This document shows, one piece after another, positions 59,907-64,000 of a stretch of DNA of 64,000 nt. The notes below the pieces were generated by a model. That model had not been told where the DNA came from and did no database searches. It was given only the letters and a program-made list of their open reading frames with translations. Source of the stretch: Rubripirellula sp. (GTDB taxonomy: Bacteria; Planctomycetota; Planctomycetia; Pirellulales; Pirellulaceae); contig JAAXJB010000039.1 of the NCBI GenBank assembly GCA_012270065.1, positions 258,832 through 322,831 on the forward strand, in the 5' to 3' direction. A program made the position numbers and the translations under genes. Positions within the stretch are counted from its first letter, which is position 1, and every line of letters begins with the position of its first letter.

Positions 59907-61205
59907 GTGATGAAGGTTTTGGTGGTTGGAAACGGTGGACGCGAGCATGCTCTGGCCTGGAAACTTGGTCAGAGTAAGAAAGTCGAGAAGGTCTTCGTTG
60001 CTCCGGGAAATGCGGGAACTGCTCGAGATGCTGAAAACGTTGACGTGGCAGCGACGGACATTCCGGGTCTGGTCCAATTCGCCAAAAGCCAGGCAATTGA
60101 TCTGACTGTCATTGGTCCGGAAGCCCCACTCGTTGCGGGGCTGGCTGATGCTATGGAGCAGGAAGGTTTGAAGGTGTTCGGACCTTCAAGAGCTGCAGCG
60201 GAACTGGAGGGAAGCAAAGTGTTTTGCAAGAACCTGCTGCACACAGCCAATATTCCAACAGCCAGCTATCAGACATTCAAAACAGGTGGAGATGCCGAAA
60301 GGTATATCAAAGATCGTTATCCCGAACCCGACGAACCAGTGCCAGTGGTGGTCAAAGCCGATGGCTTGGCTGCCGGCAAAGGTGTAATCGTCTGCGACAC
60401 GCGTCACGATGCTCTCGAAGCGATCGACCGGATTGCCTCACAACGTGAATTTGGGGAAGCCGGTAATGAGTTGATCATTGAAGAAAAGCTAACCGGACCA
60501 GAGGCCAGTGTTCTTGCAATCACGGATGGTGAGACGATCATCACGCTGCCTGCAGCCCAAGATCATAAGCCAGCCCATGATGGTGACACCGGGCCAAACA
60601 CAGGCGGGATGGGCGCGTATAGCCCGACACCTGTGGTGGACGAGGCGATGATGGCAAGAATTGAAGCTGATGTGTTGGTTCCCGTGGTTCATGCCATGAA
60701 GCGTGCGCGCCGTCCCTTCAAAGGAATTCTGTATGCAGGCTTGATGCTCACTCCAGCAGGCCCCAAAGTTCTTGAATTCAATGTCCGATTCGGCGACCCC
60801 GAATGCCAGCCACTGTTGATGAGATTGCAATCTGACCTTTTCGACGTTCTGGAAGCTGCAGCCGATGGTCGTTTAAGTGAACTTGAACCGTTGCAATGGG
60901 ACGAACGTCCCGGCACTTGCGTAGTCATGGCAAGCGAGGGTTATCCCGGCAGCTACGACAAGGGCCACGAAATCAGCGGGATCGACAACGCAGATGCCCT
61001 GGAAGACGTCAAGGTATTTCACGCTGGAACGACAATCGCCGATGGGCAAGTATTGACCAACGGCGGTCGTGTGCTGGGTGTGACTGCTTTGGGAAGTACA
61101 ATCAGCCAAGCCAAACTCAACGCTTATTCGGGAGTCAAGGAAATCCGTTGGCGGGGAGCGTGGTGCCGCAAGGATATCAGCGACAAAGCGCTCTCCACAA
61201 TCTAG
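59907..61205 (+). CDS. purD: Phosphoribosylamine-glycine ligase
   Basis: MKVLVVGNGGREHALAWKLGQSKKVEKVFVAPGNAGTA; DHKPAHDGDTGPNTGGMGAYSPTP; FNVRFGDPECQPLLMRL. Confidence 0.97.
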   Translation: MMKVLVVGNGGREHALAWKLGQSKKVEKVFVAPGNAGTARDAENVDVAATDIPGLVQFAKSQAIDLTVIGPEAPLVAGLADAMEQEGLKVFGPSRAAAELEGSKVFCKNLLHTANIPTASYQTFKTGGDAERYIKDRYPEPDEPVPVVVKADGLAAGKGVIVCDTRHDALEAIDRIASQREFGEAGNELIIEEKLTGPEASVLAITDGETIITLPAAQDHKPAHDGDTGPNTGGMGAYSPTPVVDEAMMARIEADVLVPVVHAMKRARRPFKGILYAGLMLTPAGPKVLEFNVRFGDPECQPLLMRLQSDLFDVLEAAADGRLSELEPLQWDERPGTCVVMASEGYPGSYDKGHEISGIDNADALEDVKVFHAGTTIADGQVLTNGGRVLGVTALGSTISQAKLNAYSGVKEIRWRGAWCRKDISDKALSTI

Positions 61206-61324
61206 ACTCATGCAGAAAAAACGCACGTGACGACTCAGGCATTCCATGTCCGTTCGCTAGCCTGATCACGGGTCATTCATTGCAAATGTCACACTTGCAC
61301 TGAATCACCGTTATCGTGAATGAG

Positions 61325-62209
61325 CTAGACACGTTTCAGAGAGAGAACACGACGATGACCGTCCAAATCCTTGATGAAACGCAGGTCGCCGAATGCTGGA
61401 TTGGCTAACGCTATTTCCTCGCATGCTGCCGCAATCATCGGGCTGAGTTCAACGATCAAGCGACCACCAACATGAAGCCGGTCAGGAACCTGCTGCAGCA
61501 GACGTGCAATCACCTCGGTACCTTCCGGTCCCGAAACCAACGCCAGACGCGGCTCAAAATCCCTGACAGTGGGTGCCAATTCGCTGTACTCTGCCTCACT
61601 GACATAGGGTGGATTACTACAGACAATGTCAAAACGATCAGGTTGCTCTACATTCGAAAACAGATCACTGTGTAGAAATTGAATCCGGTCAACCACCTGA
61701 TGTTTCTGCGCATTCCACCGGGCGATTTCCAAGGCGTCCTCACTGACATCAACAGCTGTCATCTCTGCTGACTCACAATTTTGGACAACGCTGATCGCGA
61801 TGGCTCCGGAGCCGGTACCTACATCAATGACTTGCAATGGCCGATCGAGTGAAAACTGCCTCGCACAATCGAGAGCTTCCACAACAAGATGTTCCGTTTC
61901 CGGCCGCGGAATCAAAGTCGCATCATTAACCCGAAATCTGGTTGAATAGAACTCGCGGTAACCAACCAATTGCGCCACTGGCATTCCCTCTCCGCGGCGT
62001 CTCACCATTTCCCGAAAAGCAACCCTTTGTTCTTCATCAGGTTCCTCGGCAAAGGCGGTATAAAGTTCAATTCTTTCGCATTGACGCGCATGAGACAACA
62101 GAACTTCAGCATCGAGACGCGGTGAAGAACTTCCTTTGCGTTTAAAAAATTCAGTTGTCCAATCCAGCAAACGCAGCACGGTCCATGGCTCGGCTTGGCT
62201 TTCGGACAT
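61325..62209 (-). CDS. prmC: Peptide chain release factor N5-glutamine methyltransferase
   Basis: LIPRPETEHLVVEALD; VIDVGTGSGAIAISV; FDIVCSNPPYVSEAEY. Confidence 0.96.
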   Translation of the reverse strand: MSESQAEPWTVLRLLDWTTEFFKRKGSSSPRLDAEVLLSHARQCERIELYTAFAEEPDEEQRVAFREMVRRRGEGMPVAQLVGYREFYSTRFRVNDATLIPRPETEHLVVEALDCARQFSLDRPLQVIDVGTGSGAIAISVVQNCESAEMTAVDVSEDALEIARWNAQKHQVVDRIQFLHSDLFSNVEQPDRFDIVCSNPPYVSEAEYSELAPTVRDFEPRLALVSGPEGTEVIARLLQQVPDRLHVGGRLIVELSPMIAAACEEIALANPAFGDLRFIKDLDGHRRVLSLKRV

Positions 62210-62275
62210 TTCAATTCCCTTGTTCCGGCGTGCAGCTGTTCAGACTGCAGCGGGATTCGCTGCTTGCCTTTCTGA

Positions 62276-63358
62276 TCAGTCAATCATATCACCGCGAAGT
62301 TGATCACGGTCATACTCAATCAAAGCATCCGTTACCGGTGTAAGATCACCGGCAATGACCTGATCCAATTTGTAAAGAGTCAGATTGATTCGATGGTCTG
62401 TCAAGCGATTCTGCGGAAAGTTATAGGTGCGGATGCGCTGACTACGATCGCCTGAACCAATCAGTCCCTTGCGTTGCTCAGCCTGCTTGGCTGCCTCTTC
62501 TTCTCGTTTCTTTTCGTAAATCCGTGCTTTCAAAACACGCAGGGCTTTGGCGAGATTCTTATGCTGACTCTTTTCGTCCTGGCACTGAACGACGATCCCC
62601 GTTTCATGATGCGTCAGGCGGATAGCCGACTCCGTCTTATTGACGTGCTGTCCTCCCGGCCCTGAAGCACCGAACTTGTCAACGCGATAGTCATCCGACT
62701 TCAGTTCGACTTCAACATCCTCTGGTTCCGGCATCACAGCGACGGTGGCGGCTGAAGTGTGAACACGCCCCTGAGTCTCCGTTTCCGGGACACGTTGCAC
62801 ACGATGTCCTCCGGACTCGTACTGCAAATCACGATATACCCCTTCTCCTTCCAGAGTCAGCGTGACCTCCTTGAAACCACCCATTTCGGTCGCGCTTGCA
62901 TCCATGACTTCTGTTTTCCATCCACGATGCTCTGCGTAACGACGATACATTTCATAGAGATCACGGGCGAACAACGCAGCTTCATCTCCTCCGGTTCCTG
63001 CACGCACTTCCATCACACATCGTGTCCGATGACTGTCATCACCACCAACCGTCAGTGAAAGCAGATCTTCCCAGATTTCCTCCCGTTGGCCGCGCAAAGT
63101 CTCTATTTCAGCCTCGGCCATCTCCCGCTCATCAGCATCATCAGCAGCCTCAGCCATCTCCTTGCAATCATGAATCTCATCGGTCAGACGTTTGAATTCA
63201 CGATATTTGTTGGCAAGCTTGGCCAAACCTCCATGCTCCCGGGCAGTTGCACTCATCCGTGCTCCGTTTCCAAGAACTTCCGGATCCGACATGTCACGCT
63301 CCAATTGCTCAAAGCGAGACAGTTTGTCTTCCAACGTGTCGCGTATGGATCCACTCAT
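62276..63358 (-). CDS. prfA: Peptide chain release factor 1
   Basis: [69 protein letters not shown]. Start set at MSGSIRD. Confidence 0.96.
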   Translation of the reverse strand: MSGSIRDTLEDKLSRFEQLERDMSDPEVLGNGARMSATAREHGGLAKLANKYREFKRLTDEIHDCKEMAEAADDADEREMAEAEIETLRGQREEIWEDLLSLTVGGDDSHRTRCVMEVRAGTGGDEAALFARDLYEMYRRYAEHRGWKTEVMDASATEMGGFKEVTLTLEGEGVYRDLQYESGGHRVQRVPETETQGRVHTSAATVAVMPEPEDVEVELKSDDYRVDKFGASGPGGQHVNKTESAIRLTHHETGIVVQCQDEKSQHKNLAKALRVLKARIYEKKREEEAAKQAEQRKGLIGSGDRSQRIRTYNFPQNRLTDHRINLTLYKLDQVIAGDLTPVTDALIEYDRDQLRGDMID

Positions 63359-63487
63359 GGTGTTTTTTCGTACGATAGAGAGCACATGTGATCACAGTGG
63401 CCTCTGCGGAAAGGCCTCCCGTGCCACCAATCCACCAGCCGAATCGCAAATCGATGATGGATATTGATCAAACGCTTCAAATGTTTC

Positions 63488-63534
63488 CAAAAAAACAGCC
63501 GCTGCGGACGCTGTTGCGATACCCGAGCGGCTGT
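63488..63534 (-). terminator. Intrinsic terminator downstream of rpmE
   Basis: Stem agcggctgt/acagccgct (63526-63534/63495-63503), followed on the minus strand by a T run. Confidence 0.75.
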
Positions 63535-63562
63535 GATCGTGCTTCGTGACAACCGCAGTTCG

Positions 63563-63796
63563 TCACTTTTTGCCCTTGGCAGCAAGACTGCCATAGGTGC
63601 CAGCAGCAAATTTCTTCTGGAATTTGTCGATACGTCCAGCCGTATCAACGTACTTCAGCTTTCCGGTGTAAAAAGGATGACACTCATTGCAAATGTCGAT
63701 CTTCAATTCGGACCGTACACTACGGGTCTTGAATGTGGTCCCACAACCGCAGGTAACCGTCGTCTCTTGATAATTGGGGTGAATGCCGTCTTTCAT
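63563..63796 (-). CDS. rpmE: 50S ribosomal protein L31
   Basis: [27 protein letters not shown]...[33 protein letters not shown]; zinc-binding Cys motif. Start set internally. Confidence 0.95.
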   Translation of the reverse strand: MKDGIHPNYQETTVTCGCGTTFKTRSVRSELKIDICNECHPFYTGKLKYVDTAGRIDKFQKKFAAGTYGSLAAKGKK

Positions 63797-64000
63797 GGCT
63801 TCTTTCAGATAGTTCGAGTTGGCTGGCTCTGGCTTAAGTACAGTGCCATTGAGCCCCGCATCGTACGGTAGATACCCCATTTTGTTCAAGGCCTACGAGC
63901 CGGAAAGCGTGATTCACATCCGTGAAATCAGCCTCTAAATCAGCTCACCGTGGGCTGTCGCCCCGTTTTCCAAGGGCTCTGCTATTTGGAAACTTGTTCG

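Noticed and set aside
1-64000. CRISPR arrays, tRNA/rRNA genes, prophage, transposases, secondary-metabolite clusters
   Set aside because: Looked for regularly spaced repeats, tRNA/rRNA-like sequences and transposase/integrase or NRPS/PKS motifs in the ORFs by eye and saw none. A tRNAscan/Infernal run would be decisive.

Overview
This 64 kb window is gene-dense bacterial chromosome with a planctomycete character: a planctomycete-type cytochrome c/DUF2231 protein, a DUF1559 protein, a sulfatase with FGE-like and ThuA-like proteins, three Ser/Thr kinases with a linked ECF-sigma-like gene and an FHA gene, and split flagellar export clusters. I annotate about 52 protein-coding genes. They include ppk1, purB, nrnA-like, ribF, nnrD, larB, argG, dtd, cvpA, accA, fliA, flhF, flhA, serA, serC, truA, asd, an HtrA-like protease, a UxaC-like protein, leuA, flhB/fliR/fliQ/fliP, a heme A/Sco/ABC/DUF420 operon, purD, prmC, prfA and rpmE. 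I saw no rRNA, tRNA, CRISPR array, prophage or transposase. The strongest finding is upstream of leuA on the minus strand (about 47996-48180). An 18-codon leader ORF absent from the supplied ORF track encodes MRYSNLPLLLLVDRPTGG. It is followed by mutually exclusive hairpins and a strong intrinsic terminator, and preceded by a promoter whose predicted start coincides with the leader ATG. This is a classical Leu attenuator with an apparently leaderless leader peptide. Other observations: a plus-strand intrinsic terminator facing the flhF-fliA operon; a small membrane ORF between flhF and fliA, where flhG is commonly found; a transmembrane kinase with a CBM96/DNRLRE-like sensor region next to an ECF-sigma-like gene; an atypical kinase with HLD/DFT motifs; an FGE-like protein lacking the catalytic cysteine; long acidic tails on two divergent genes; and short tandem duplications spanning two stop codons.
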